Assembly (NCBI GenBank): GCA_028873965.1
Contig: JAPPMU010000003.1
Coordinates: 32,390-96,389 of the forward strand
Direction: 5' to 3'
DNA length: 64,000 nucleotides
Origin: Chloroflexota bacterium
GTDB taxonomy: Bacteria > Chloroflexota > Dehalococcoidia > Lucifugimonadales > UBA3495
Shown here piece by piece: positions 1 to 8,010 of this stretch; position 1 is the first letter of the stretch, and every line of letters begins with the position of its first letter. The position numbers and the translations under genes are program-made. Under the pieces are notes generated by a model. The model searched no databases and had not been told where the DNA came from. It saw nothing but the letters and a program-made list of their open reading frames with translations.

Positions 1-754
1 CATCCGCACCTGGGGCAAGACTCCGGTGGAACACCTGCAAGACCTGGAGTTCCTCGGGCCGGAGGTGTCCTTCGCCCACGCCGTCTGGCTCACCGAGCGG
101 GACATCGACCTGTTGGCGGACTCCGGCGCCACCGTCGCCCACAACGCCAGCTCCAACCTGCGCCTGAAGAACGGCATCGCGCCGGTGAACCCCATGCTGG
201 CGCGGGGCGTCAACGTGGCCATGGGCACCGACAGCACGGCCATCAACGATGACGACGATTTCCTCCAGGAAATGCGGCTGGTCAGCAAGCTGCACCGGCA
301 ACCCGGATTGGAGCAGCCGGCAATCACCATGGAGCAGGTGCTGACCATGGCATCCGCCAACGCCGCCGCGCCGACCGGATTCGGTGACGAAATCGGCGCA
401 CTGGAGGTGGGCCGTCGCGCCGACATGATCCTGGTCCGGCTGGACGACCTGGAAGATTCCTACCTTGATCCCAACACACCGCCCGTGGAGCTGGTGCTGG
501 GTCGGGCCAAGACCAAGGACATTGCCGCGGTCATCGTCGACGGCGAGATCCTGCTGCAGGACGGCGTCCACACCCGCGCCAATAAGGCCGACGTCGCCCG
601 CGAACTCCGCGAGCAGTTGGCCCGCCCGCTGGAGCCCGAAACCCTGGCAACGCGACGCATGGCGGCGCAGCTATCGCCCTACGTGGAACAGTTCTACCGC
701 AGCCGCCCGCCGGCCATGGGCACGCCCCACTACGTGTACAACGGCCGGACGTAA
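1..754 (+). CDS. Amidohydrolase (TRZ/ATZ or MtaD-like deaminase), 5' truncated by window edge
   Basis: C-terminal part of a metal-dependent amidohydrolase of the chlorohydrolase / 5-methylthioadenosine-S-adenosylhomocysteine deaminase type. The reading frame is open from base 2, so the true start lies outside the window. Seen: a His-containing strand (FAHAVWLTE), the AHNASSNLRLKNGIAPV segment typical of this subfamily, a GTDS motif whose Asp is the usual catalytic/metal residue, and a C-terminal ADMILV strand where the composite beta domain resumes. The family hydrolyses amino groups or chlorine from N-heterocycles; the substrate cannot be told from this part. The next gene downstream has its own promoter, so this is the end of its transcription unit. 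Confidence 0.85.
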   Translation, partial: IRTWGKTPVEHLQDLEFLGPEVSFAHAVWLTERDIDLLADSGATVAHNASSNLRLKNGIAPVNPMLARGVNVAMGTDSTAINDDDDFLQEMRLVSKLHRQPGLEQPAITMEQVLTMASANAAAPTGFGDEIGALEVGRRADMILVRLDDLEDSYLDPNTPPVELVLGRAKTKDIAAVIVDGEILLQDGVHTRANKADVARELREQLARPLEPETLATRRMAAQLSPYVEQFYRSRPPAMGTPHYVYNGRT

Positions 755-762
755 TGTCCGGT

Positions 763-790
763 TTGACCAGTTCACTGGCCATGCGATAAT
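763..790 (+). promoter_or_regulatory. Sigma-70-like promoter for the DUF2442/DUF4160 pair
   Basis: TTGACC at 763-768, a 16-base spacer, then GATAAT at 785-790, 38 bases before the start of the next gene. It suggests that the pair is transcribed independently of the upstream amidohydrolase. Confidence 0.5.
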
Positions 791-828
791 GCAAATTCCT
801 TCTGAAGAGCTCGGGGGAGCAGTCTAGA

Positions 829-1452
829 ATGACCACCATATCAGCAAGGGTAGGCATCGCCAAAATGGGGGGCGAACAGTTTCGCTACGTCGAAGCTGTG
901 GTGGACGTATGGGCTGACCACTCAGTTTTCCCAGTGGCTGTGCTGAATGAACTGGGCATTGAACCAGCCTGTCAACTGACGGTCGAGCTCCCTGATGGTA
1001 GCAACGCTGATTGGGGTTACGGCGTAGTCTTACTGGAGATTGGGGACTGGCGTTGGCCCTGTCCAGTGGTGTTCGGTCCCAATGACGAATACCGCTTGGG
1101 GGATTCCACTCTTCAAATTTTCAACATCGAGCCGGACTACAATGCCGGCGAACTGGCGCCGGCGGGGCCGTTGTCATTGGGTCGAAGGGAGGATATCAGC
1201 CCCAACGAGTTTGCAAGGCTGACCGCGGTGGCTCCGCGGGAAGGGTACCGCATCTGGCTTCATTATGAAGACGGCGTCGCCGGGGAAATCGATTTGTCCC
1301 ACTTAGCGGAGTCGGAATTATTCAAAGGCTGGCATGACCGTCGATACTTTGAATCACTGCGGATTGGGGCACACGGTGGGGTAGAGTGGGATGATGACGT
1401 TGCGCTGTGCGGCGACGCACTGTATCTGGAGCTCACTGGACAGGTCGTTTAA
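829..1452 (+). CDS. Fusion of degenerate retropepsin-like domain and DUF2442
   Basis: 207 aa with two modules. Residues ~1-120 resemble the bacterial retropepsin-like (clan AA) aspartic protease fold: hydrophobic strand EAVVDVWADHSVFP, then LNELGIEP, LPDG, and a late LGDSTLQIFNIEPD segment. The usual D-T-G-A catalytic motif reads D-V-W-A, so catalysis is doubtful. Residues ~125-207 match DUF2442 (GYRIWLHYEDGVAGEIDLS...). DUF2442 proteins commonly pair with DUF4160 proteins in a toxin-antitoxin-like arrangement, and a DUF4160 gene follows after 17 bases. A GGGGGAG ribosome binding site lies 9 bases before ATG 829. The fusion is unusual; the family match is from memory of the motifs. Confidence 0.65.
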   Translation: MTTISARVGIAKMGGEQFRYVEAVVDVWADHSVFPVAVLNELGIEPACQLTVELPDGSNADWGYGVVLLEIGDWRWPCPVVFGPNDEYRLGDSTLQIFNIEPDYNAGELAPAGPLSLGRREDISPNEFARLTAVAPREGYRIWLHYEDGVAGEIDLSHLAESELFKGWHDRRYFESLRIGAHGGVEWDDDVALCGDALYLELTGQVV

Positions 1453-1469
1453 TTGACGGCGGTCGAGCT

Positions 1470-1730
1470 ATGCCGTTAATCTGCCTTATCAATCGGGGTA
1501 GCATAAGGGTGTATCTGTATGCCAACGACCACGGAGTGCCTCATATCCACGTCAGATACCGAAACGGTTGGACTGTAGTAGCCATCAGCGATGGCAGTAT
1601 TCTCGCCGGTGACTTGCGGGGACGTCCCCGCCGCACGGTACTGGCTTGGGTTGAACGTCGTCGCGATGTCTTGCTGGTAGCGTGGGAACAGATGCGTCAG
1701 GGTGGGCATCCCGGCTACATCGACGAATAG
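1470..1730 (+). CDS. DUF4160 protein, partner of upstream DUF2442
   Basis: 86 aa. Contains the typical DUF4160 pattern: IRVYLYANDHGVPHIHVRY near the N-terminus (an H-P-H-I-H-V motif variant) and a C-terminal helix around WVERRRDVLLVAWEQM. The family is small and its function is not established; it is recurrently encoded next to DUF2442 and treated as toxin-antitoxin-like. The frame is open from 1407, but ATG 1470 is preferred because it begins just after the upstream stop (1452) and gives the normal family length. It ends 10 bases before the HpaB-type gene, so read-through into that gene is possible. Confidence 0.75.
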   Translation: MPLICLINRGSIRVYLYANDHGVPHIHVRYRNGWTVVAISDGSILAGDLRGRPRRTVLAWVERRRDVLLVAWEQMRQGGHPGYIDE

Positions 1731-1740
1731 CGAGTGCATA

Positions 1741-3249
1741 ATGGCCCTGAAAATCGAAACCGCCCCCGGCGCCATGACCGGCGCCCGGTACATCGAAAGC
1801 CTGCGCGACGGCCGCGAGGTGTGGCTGGACGGCGCGAAGGTCAAAGACGTGACCACCCACCCGGCCACCACCGGCATGGTCCATGAGTTGGCGCGCATCT
1901 ACGACCTACAGCACTCGGAGAAGTACCGGGACGAGATGACGTTCGTGTCGCCGGAAACGGGCAACCGGTGCAGCCTGTCGTGGCTGCTGCCGCGGACCCA
2001 CGAGGATCTCAAGAAGCAGCGGCGCAACAGCGAGATCTGGAACGAGGAGTCATGGGGACAGCTGGGGCGCAGCCCGGACATCCTCGCACCCTTCATCACC
2101 GGCCTGGTCGCCATCAGCGACGCGCTGGAACAGGTGCAGCACCCCAGGTGCAACTTCGCCGAGAACGTGATCAACTACCACCGCTATTGCATGGAGAACG
2201 ACCTTTTCCTCACCCACGCCTTGGGCGACCCGCAGGTGGACCGCAGCGCACAGCCCCAGAACGAGACCCGCGCCGAGAGCGAAACCGAGGTCGCGCTGCA
2301 CGTCGTGGAGGAGACCAACGAGGGCGTCATCGTCCACGGCGCCAAGCAGCTGGCCACCGCCGCGCCCATCAGCAACGAGACCTACGTGTCGCTGTCGGCC
2401 ACTTTCATGCGCCGGTCCGACCCCAGGTTCATCCTGTCGTTCTCCATTCCCACGGACACGGCGGGAATGAAGATGCTGTGCCGAGAGCCGGTATCCCAGT
2501 GGGTCGGCAGCTACGGGCATCCCCTGGGCGCCGCGTACGACGAGCAGGACTCGATGCTGTTTTTCGACCACGTGCTGGTGCCGTGGGATCGCATATTCAT
2601 GCTCTACGACTCGACCCCGCTGTTGCAACGGCTGGGCTCAGAGGCCAACTTCCGCGGCTGGGGCAACCTGTGCCGCATCCACCAGCGCATGAAGCTGATG
2701 ACAGCGGTGGCTACGCTCATCGCCGAGGCCATCGGTGTGATCGAATACCGGGAGGTGTCGGCCAAGCTGGGTGAGATGGCCATGCACACCGAGATGTGGC
2801 GACACGCCATGGACGGAGTGGAGCACAACGCCTATTTTGTTCCCAATAGGGCTACGAGGGCAGACAATGGTTTAATGTCCCTGGGCTCCACATCAGGCAT
2901 GAACATCTACTTCGCCCAGACCTCCCAGCGCATGGTCGAGCTGCTGCGGGAGATCTGCGGCTCCGGCATGATCATGCAGCCCAGCGAGGCCGACCTGGCC
3001 AACCCGGAGTTCCGCCCCTACCTCGACCGGTACATGCCGGGCAAAGGCGTCGGCGTGGAGTACAAGTCACGCCTGTTCCGACTGGCCCACGACCTGGCCG
3101 CGTCGTCCTTCGGTATGCGCCAGGAGATTTACGAGTACTGGCACGGCGGCGACCCCAACCGCAACCGCATCAACCTGCTCCGCAACTACGACCAGACCGA
3201 CATCACCGAGCGCATCAAGGCGCTGATCGCTGAGCCGCTGCGTTCGTGA
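1741..3249 (+). CDS. 4-hydroxyphenylacetate 3-monooxygenase-type oxygenase (HpaB family)
   Basis: 502 aa, the normal length for the HpaB/HpcC large component, which uses FADH2 supplied by a separate reductase to ortho-hydroxylate phenolic substrates. Seen: N-terminal ARYIESLRDGREVWLDGAKV, conserved across the family; the ETY / FDHVLVPWDRIF segment in the acyl-CoA-dehydrogenase-like core; C-terminal four-helix region ending with ...IKALIAEPL. No reductase (HpaC) gene is in the window. An extradiol dioxygenase of the LigB type is encoded convergently just downstream, which fits hydroxylation followed by ring cleavage, but the two are on opposite strands. Start at ATG 1741 matches the family N-terminus; the substrate is not known. 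Confidence 0.88.
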   Translation: MALKIETAPGAMTGARYIESLRDGREVWLDGAKVKDVTTHPATTGMVHELARIYDLQHSEKYRDEMTFVSPETGNRCSLSWLLPRTHEDLKKQRRNSEIWNEESWGQLGRSPDILAPFITGLVAISDALEQVQHPRCNFAENVINYHRYCMENDLFLTHALGDPQVDRSAQPQNETRAESETEVALHVVEETNEGVIVHGAKQLATAAPISNETYVSLSATFMRRSDPRFILSFSIPTDTAGMKMLCREPVSQWVGSYGHPLGAAYDEQDSMLFFDHVLVPWDRIFMLYDSTPLLQRLGSEANFRGWGNLCRIHQRMKLMTAVATLIAEAIGVIEYREVSAKLGEMAMHTEMWRHAMDGVEHNAYFVPNRATRADNGLMSLGSTSGMNIYFAQTSQRMVELLREICGSGMIMQPSEADLANPEFRPYLDRYMPGKGVGVEYKSRLFRLAHDLAASSFGMRQEIYEYWHGGDPNRNRINLLRNYDQTDITERIKALIAEPLRS

Positions 3250-3276
3250 AGTCAACGGCATCTCTAAAATGACGCA

Positions 3277-3298
3277 GGGGCGCATATTTTTGCGCCCC
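3277..3298. terminator. GGGGCG-type hairpin between convergent genes
   Basis: Perfect 8-bp stem GGGGCGCA/TGCGCCCC with a TATTTT loop, lying between the convergent HpaB and LigB genes. There is no T-run after either arm. It may end or stabilise transcripts from both sides. Confidence 0.5.
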
Positions 3299-3339
3299 CA
3301 CACATTTGGACAGGCTGGTCCGGCGCTGTCCTTACGCAT

Positions 3340-4335
3340 CTATCCCCAAGTGGCAAAACCCATCGCGCACCCGGTGCCCGCCGGCGAGCGGTAGCACGGG
3401 ACGTAGTCCACCACGTCCATGTCCAGGTGCTCGGTGGCGCCGGTGACGACGATCCAGTTGCGGATCTCGGAGCTGCCGGAGTTGATCTTCTCGCGGGGCA
3501 GGGCCATCAGCTGATCGACGCTCTTGGCCTGCATTCCGGCCAGGGCCTGCTGGTCCAGCTCCTCGTCCACTACGAAGTGGCTGAGGCCGCCGGACGCGAG
3601 GATGCCGACACGGATGTCCTGGGGCCATGACTGGATGGCGGAGCGCAGGGCCTGGCCGAGGTTGAAGCATCGCTTGGGCGTCGGCTGGTTGGGCGGGTAA
3701 TAGGTGTTGAGCATCACCGGCACCGTCGGGATGATGCCGTCGGTCATCAGGCGGTTGTACACGTAGCCGAAGGCGTGCCCGATACCGCCTCGCTCTCCCC
3801 GTCCGCGGGTGGGATCGAGGAACTTCGATGTGCCCACGTCGAACTCGTCGTCCATCAGGCTGTCGATGATGTGCAGGCCCAGGGCTGAGTCGGTGGGCAC
3901 GTGGACGTCCTCGGTGTTGTAGCCGATGAGATTTAGACCACCGGTGGACGGGCCGGCCTCGTGGCCGGACACCTTCACCTCGTCGCCCCAGTACACGCAG
4001 AAGGCCGGCATGTTGTCGTCCAGCAGGTACTCGTGCTGGTCGTCGCCGACCATCACCAGCACGTCCAGGTTGGCGTCGTACAGCTTTTTGGACAGATGGA
4101 CGATGGCCTTCTGGTTCTGCTCGTGGCGCTTGGCGAACTTCTCCGGCGTGATCTCTTTGGCGATGCGTTCGGTGTCGGCGCGGGCCAGGAGGTCCTCGAA
4201 ATTGGATGTGATGCCGTCGGTGCCGATCAGCTCGAGATGACCCTTATCACGCTCGCCCCGGCCGGCCCAACCTTCCGGCGGAGTGCTCAGCTGTGGACTA
4301 TGGGAGGAGGCCAAACCCAATACCAGTTCTGCCAT
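3340..4335 (-). CDS. LigB-family class III extradiol dioxygenase
   Basis: 331 aa. N-terminus MAELVLGLASSHSPQLS carries the His of the first metal-ligand strand of LigB-type extradiol dioxygenases; VLVMVGDDQHEYL and ILASGGLSHFVVDEELD are further family strands with a second His and an acidic residue. The family uses non-haem Fe(II) to open catechol-type rings meta to the hydroxyls (protocatechuate 4,5-dioxygenase beta-subunit fold). It is distinct from the tandem pair at 53-55 kb, which have GDDQYE in place of GDDQHE. It is convergent with the HpaB-type gene. A ribosome binding site (AAGGAGC) precedes the ATG on the minus strand. Substrate unknown. Confidence 0.82.
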   Translation of the reverse strand: MAELVLGLASSHSPQLSTPPEGWAGRGERDKGHLELIGTDGITSNFEDLLARADTERIAKEITPEKFAKRHEQNQKAIVHLSKKLYDANLDVLVMVGDDQHEYLLDDNMPAFCVYWGDEVKVSGHEAGPSTGGLNLIGYNTEDVHVPTDSALGLHIIDSLMDDEFDVGTSKFLDPTRGRGERGGIGHAFGYVYNRLMTDGIIPTVPVMLNTYYPPNQPTPKRCFNLGQALRSAIQSWPQDIRVGILASGGLSHFVVDEELDQQALAGMQAKSVDQLMALPREKINSGSSEIRNWIVVTGATEHLDMDVVDYVPCYRSPAGTGCAMGFATWG

Positions 4336-4628
4336 GTTGTAGCTCCTTTGGTATCAATTTGCTGCTCATTCTACCGCATCTACGGGACGGGCCGGACGTT
4401 CCGGGCAGCGTTGCAAATTGGGTGGTTAGCAGAGGATTGCCCTCCCCACCCCAACTCTCTCCCCTGGTGAGAGCAGGGAGTTGTGAATGAAAAACCACCG
4501 GAAACGAAACGCTGCCGCGGCCAGCTCGATAACTGCACCCCAGCAATTTTCAGAGTATCATGGACGAGGACATCGTAATTTCTATTTTTGAATTGGCGAA
4601 TCATGCACGAATTTGGAGATTTTTGGCA
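4336..4628. other. Intergenic region, divergent
   Basis: Space between the LigB gene (minus) and a HEPN-like gene (plus). It holds a C-rich stretch with a small hairpin (CTCTC/GAGAG arms at 4456-4472) of a kind that is often dispersed in genomes. No gene was recognised. Confidence 0.4.
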
Positions 4629-5021
4629 ATGACTATCTTGACCATTCAAGATCAGGCCAGAGAGATTTTTGCGGACGCACACTTCCTACACAGTCAAGCC
4701 GTTGAGCGCCTTGAAGCAGGCGACATACGCGACGGGGCCGAAAAGGCCTGGTGCGCCACCAAGCGCGCTACCGACGCGCTGATTTTGGCGAGGACCGGCG
4801 TGAAAATTGAGCACTCGCCCGATACCACGCGAGGATTGAACGAACTCGTCAAAGCCGACCGGGCAGTTCGCTCGTTGCACGGTCGGTACTATCACAGGCA
4901 GGGGCTGTTGCATGGGTCATGCTTTTACCTGGGTTCCTGCGATCCCGAAGAAGAAATCGTGCGTCTAGTCCGCGAAACCGCCGACTACATCAAAGACGCC
5001 GAGGGCTTGGCGTTTTTTTGA
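4629..5021 (+). CDS. HEPN-like protein, PaREP1-type
   Basis: 130 aa, all-helical. It has the signature EAGDIRDGAEKAWCATKRA (residues ~22-40), matching the 'gD..qAaEKaWgA' helix of PaREP1 / HEPN-clan proteins, then a second long helix pair ending ...ETADYIKDAEG. Two further members occur in this window (25.7 kb and 63 kb). HEPN proteins are often RNases or nucleotide-binding partners; here a catalytic R-x(4-6)-H is not certain (an R-x6-H is present near ARTGVKIEH). ATG 4629 is chosen because GGAG lies 10 bases upstream; an in-frame ATG at 4560 has no such site. No antitoxin-like MNT gene is adjacent. Confidence 0.6.
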   Translation: MTILTIQDQAREIFADAHFLHSQAVERLEAGDIRDGAEKAWCATKRATDALILARTGVKIEHSPDTTRGLNELVKADRAVRSLHGRYYHRQGLLHGSCFYLGSCDPEEEIVRLVRETADYIKDAEGLAFF

Positions 5022-5157
5022 AGAATGGCATTATCCCCCGTTCTCGTTGCGTGGTTCAAACTTGCGGCTGGCTGGACGACATTTCGCAGGCTACTGGATC
5101 GCTACGATTCGCTGTCGTCGGCGTCATCTAATTTAATCCGCTATTGGGGACGTCGAT

Positions 5158-5409
5158 ATGACCTACAACGAGTACCTTTTCGACTTATCCGAAATCACTG
5201 AACTTGAGCGGTTCCTGGCTTCACCGGACATATCGGAGGTGGAGAAAATCGGGTTGCGCCGCCGGCTGGAAAAAGCCCGCAAACGCATCGCGGGGATTGC
5301 GCCGCCCCCGGCCCCTGTATATGATGACGGCGAAACTGAATCTGTCGCCGCATTGCCCGTGGCCGTAGTCAATCACAACGGCGACGGCGAAAGGAGTGAA
5401 CAGCAATGA
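5158..5409 (+). CDS. Small hypothetical protein, translationally coupled to GMC oxidoreductase
   Basis: 83 aa, not recognised. N-terminal half is predicted helical and charged (EITELERFLASPDISEVEKI, then RRRLEKARKRI); the C-terminal part is Pro/Ala-rich and probably disordered. Its TGA overlaps the ATG of the GMC oxidoreductase (ATGA at 5406-5409), which suggests coupled translation and a shared transcript. GGGGA precedes the start. It may only serve as a leader gene; no function is inferred. Confidence 0.55.
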   Translation: MTYNEYLFDLSEITELERFLASPDISEVEKIGLRRRLEKARKRIAGIAPPPAPVYDDGETESVAALPVAVVNHNGDGERSEQQ

Positions 5410-6956
5410 AGTACGATTACATCGTGATTGGGGCGGGCTCCGCTGGCTCGATTATCGCCAGCCGCCTGACCGAAGACCACAGCAAGCACGTTCTGCTCAT
5501 CGAAGCCGGCCCGGACTATCCCGAGTTCGAGCACCTGCCGGAAGAGGTCAAGTTCGGCTACAACACCGAAATTGACATCATGGTCAGCGACCACAACTGG
5601 CAGTTCGTTGGCAAGGGCACCGAAACTTCGCCGGAGATGATGGTTCCCCGCGGCAAGGTCACCGGCGGGTCCAGCGCCATCAACGGCCAGGTGTTCCTGC
5701 GCGGCGTGCCGGAGGACTATGACGGCTGGGCATCCGAGGGCAACGACGAGTGGTCCTACACCAAGCTGCTGCCCATCTTCCGGCGCATCGAGACCGACAC
5801 CGACTACGGCAACGACGACTTTCACGGCGGCGACGGCCCCATCGTGATGCACCGTTTCGCGCGCGAGACGTGGCTGCCGGCGCAGAATGCCTTCAGCGCC
5901 GCGTGCGTGGCCGCCGGCTACCCCGAAACCTGGGACCACAACCACCCCGATTCCTACGGCGTCGGCCCCACGCCCTTCAACAACCCCAACGGCATTCGGA
6001 TGAGCACGAACCTCGGTTACCTTTCCGAGTCCCGTCACCGGCTCAACCTGACCATCAAGGCCAACTGCCACGTCCATCGCATCCTGTTCGACGGCAACAA
6101 GGCGGTCGGTGTGCAGCTCGAATCCGGAGGCGAGACCTTCGTGGCCGAGGCGGACGAGATTGTCCTGAGCAGCGGCGCCATCGGCTCGCCCCACATCCTC
6201 ATGCTTTCCGGCATTGGTCCCGCCGAGCACCTGCGCGAGGTGGGCATTCCGGTGGTCCACGACTCCCCCGGCGTCGGCCAGAACCTCCGCGACCATCCCA
6301 CCGTCTGGTGCACCTGGCGCACCAAGCCCGAGGTTGAGTTGGACGGTCTGGCTCCCCGCTCCCAGCTGTGCCTGCGCTACACCGCGCCCGGCTCGGACCT
6401 GCGCAACGACATGAAGATCAGCATGCAGTCCTTCGCCACCGAGCGGATCAACCGCGGCGGCGACCGCATGGTGCCGCTGGGCGTACGCATGAGCACCGGT
6501 ATCCAGCTGGCCGCTGGCGCGGGACACATGCGCTTGCAGTCCACCGATCCGTACCAGCAGCCCTTCCTAGACTACAACTACCTTCAGGAGGAGTTCGACC
6601 TGGTCCGGCTGCGGGACTCCGTGCGCCTGTGCCTGCAATTGGCGGAGCATCCGGAATTCCAGAACCTGCTCCAGGAACGCATCGAGCCACCGGCCGAATC
6701 GGAGACCGACGACTCCGTCCTGGACGCTTGGATCGCCCGTGAGGTCACCACGTCGCAGCACATCTCCGGCACCTGCAAGATGGGGCCGGACAGCGACCCC
6801 ATGGCCGTGGTTGACCAGTTCGGCAAGGTCAAGGGCGTAACCAACCTGCGCGTCGCCGACGCCAGCGTCATGCCCGACTGCATCCGCGCCAACACCAACG
6901 TCACCTCCATGACCATCGGCGAGCGCGTGGCCGAGTTCATCAAGGAAGGACGGTAA
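5406..6956 (+). CDS. GMC-family FAD-dependent oxidoreductase (choline dehydrogenase-like)
   Basis: 516 aa. N-terminal dinucleotide-binding motif YIVIGAGSAGSIIASRL with LLIEAGP; GMC signature 1 around PRGKVTGGSSAINGQVFLRG; signature 2 around SSGAIGSPHILMLSGIGP; C-terminal HISGTCKMG carries the catalytic His and RANTNVTSM the Asn of the His-Asn pair. The family oxidises alcohols with FAD; physiological substrates are diverse and not predictable here. A second GMC gene (32.7 kb) is about as long and clearly paralogous. It is co-translated with the small protein upstream and followed by a perfect 12-bp hairpin. Confidence 0.92.
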   Translation: MKYDYIVIGAGSAGSIIASRLTEDHSKHVLLIEAGPDYPEFEHLPEEVKFGYNTEIDIMVSDHNWQFVGKGTETSPEMMVPRGKVTGGSSAINGQVFLRGVPEDYDGWASEGNDEWSYTKLLPIFRRIETDTDYGNDDFHGGDGPIVMHRFARETWLPAQNAFSAACVAAGYPETWDHNHPDSYGVGPTPFNNPNGIRMSTNLGYLSESRHRLNLTIKANCHVHRILFDGNKAVGVQLESGGETFVAEADEIVLSSGAIGSPHILMLSGIGPAEHLREVGIPVVHDSPGVGQNLRDHPTVWCTWRTKPEVELDGLAPRSQLCLRYTAPGSDLRNDMKISMQSFATERINRGGDRMVPLGVRMSTGIQLAAGAGHMRLQSTDPYQQPFLDYNYLQEEFDLVRLRDSVRLCLQLAEHPEFQNLLQERIEPPAESETDDSVLDAWIAREVTTSQHISGTCKMGPDSDPMAVVDQFGKVKGVTNLRVADASVMPDCIRANTNVTSMTIGERVAEFIKEGR

Positions 6957-6967
6957 AGCGAAACTCA

Positions 6968-6994
6968 GCAGGGGCGGAAGATTTCCGCCCCTGC
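6968..6994. terminator. GGGGCG-type gene-end hairpin
   Basis: Perfect 12-bp stem (GCAGGGGCGGAA / TTCCGCCCCTGC) with a GAT loop, 11 bases after the GMC stop. No T-run follows, so intrinsic termination is not proven. Confidence 0.55.
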
Positions 6995-7008
6995 GCCGAG
7001 ACCGGATT

Positions 7009-7323
7009 ATGCCTCCCGCACGCAAATGGGCCCGAATCGAGGACCTCGCGGTTTTGCACCTGTATCGGGGCAAGGTTGCCCTGGATAGCCGCGAGGTGGC
7101 CGCTCTGGCCACAGCTCTGGAGCGCAGCCCCAAGTCCGTCGGCGCCCGCATACAAGCCTTCGCCGGCCTGGATCCGGCCAACCCGCACTCACCGTCCAGC
7201 AAGGCTACGGCCCTCACCCAATCCGTTTGGGCCGAATATCTGGCCGACCGCACCGCCATCGCGGTGGAGGGTCAGCGGGCTTACCTGGGCATCCTTAATC
7301 GGTATTCGATGGGGAGGCCGTAA
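7009..7323 (+). CDS. Small protein resembling the N-terminal domain of McrA/HNH-type endonucleases
   Basis: 104 aa. The pattern ERSPKSVGARIQAFAGLDP followed by an ...SVWAEYLAD helix resembles the 'RSpgSV..k..NFa.LDP ... vW.ef' domain found at the N-terminus of some HNH (McrA-like) endonucleases. No HNH motif is present, so this would be the stand-alone recognition-type domain only. Weak ribosome binding site. Confidence in the gene is moderate and in the similarity low to moderate. It lies between a GMC gene and two unknown small genes on the same strand. Confidence 0.5.
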   Translation: MPPARKWARIEDLAVLHLYRGKVALDSREVAALATALERSPKSVGARIQAFAGLDPANPHSPSSKATALTQSVWAEYLADRTAIAVEGQRAYLGILNRYSMGRP

Positions 7324-7398
7324 CCATGCTAGCGTATAATCGGAACAGCCTACCGCGCCGATCTTATTCGAGAAGAATACCTAAAAGGAGGCCATCTT

Positions 7399-7569
7399 AT
7401 GGCATCCCAGACTGGCGATCCCAAGATGGACGCCCTGTTGATCAAGCATGCGGACGAGATCAAACAGTTGGAAGCTCTAGGCAAAGAAAAAGCTGCGGAA
7501 ATTGATCGGCTGATCGCCAAAATTCAGGCAAGTCGAGCGAAGCGCACCGGGGTGGCCAGTGCCAGATAG
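7399..7569 (+). CDS. 56-aa charged helical protein
   Basis: Short gene supported by a strong AAAAGGAGG ribosome binding site 9 bases before ATG 7399 and by a TATAAT box at 7335-7340. The product is almost entirely helical and rich in Lys, Glu and Ala (ADEIKQLEALGKEKAAEIDRL), ending in a basic tail (SRAKRTG). No family was recognised. It may be co-transcribed with the following 95-aa gene. Confidence 0.55.
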   Translation: MASQTGDPKMDALLIKHADEIKQLEALGKEKAAEIDRLIAKIQASRAKRTGVASAR

Positions 7570-7624
7570 ATCGTAATCATCCAGCGAGCAGACCGAAAGC
7601 GAGCGTGTTTGGCAAGAGATACGA

Positions 7625-7912
7625 ATGGATTTGTTACGAATCCACGAAAACGTAGTGGGTATCCTTAATCTTCGCGCTATCACACTTTTTGAAATTCTAG
7701 AAAGATCAGATTACGCGGCCATCATCAGAAGCGGCGTCCTCAACGTCATGTTACGTGGCGACTATCATCGGGCCCTGGAAAACCTGCGCGACTTTGTCCT
7801 TGAAAACCCTGTTTTGGACAAGATATTGCCGCAGTTGACCGATGCAGTTGAACCCGGGCTCGTGGCATTGGACGAATGGGCTGAAGAGTACCGTCTGTCA
7901 GAATTGCTGTAG
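7625..7912 (+). CDS. Hypothetical helical protein
   Basis: 95 aa, not recognised. It is helical throughout with hydrophobic and acidic alternation (DYHRALENLRDFVLENPVLD, then a C-terminal EWAEEYRLSELL). No signal peptide, membrane segment or motif was seen. It lies 55 bases after the 56-aa gene and ends before a 24-base perfect palindrome shared with the convergent VOC gene. Confidence 0.5.
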   Translation: MDLLRIHENVVGILNLRAITLFEILERSDYAAIIRSGVLNVMLRGDYHRALENLRDFVLENPVLDKILPQLTDAVEPGLVALDEWAEEYRLSELL

Positions 7913-7963
7913 CCGTGCTGGCCGCCCGCAGGGCTGATTCGCTACATTGCGACCCAGAATAGA

Positions 7964-7987
7964 AGGGGCGAGGAATTCCTCGCCCCT
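7964..7987. terminator. GGGGCG-type palindrome between convergent genes
   Basis: Perfect palindrome: arms AGGGGCGAGG / CCTCGCCCCT around AATT. It sits between two convergent genes and lacks a T-run. Confidence 0.5.
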
Positions 7988-8010
7988 ACAAGTTTGTTCG
8001 TGCTCTCCGG

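Noticed and set aside
5373..6527. Long open frame antisense to the GMC oxidoreductase
   Set aside because: It is the usual mirror of a high-GC gene in the opposite frame; low-complexity Ala/Val/Gly/His content and no motifs.
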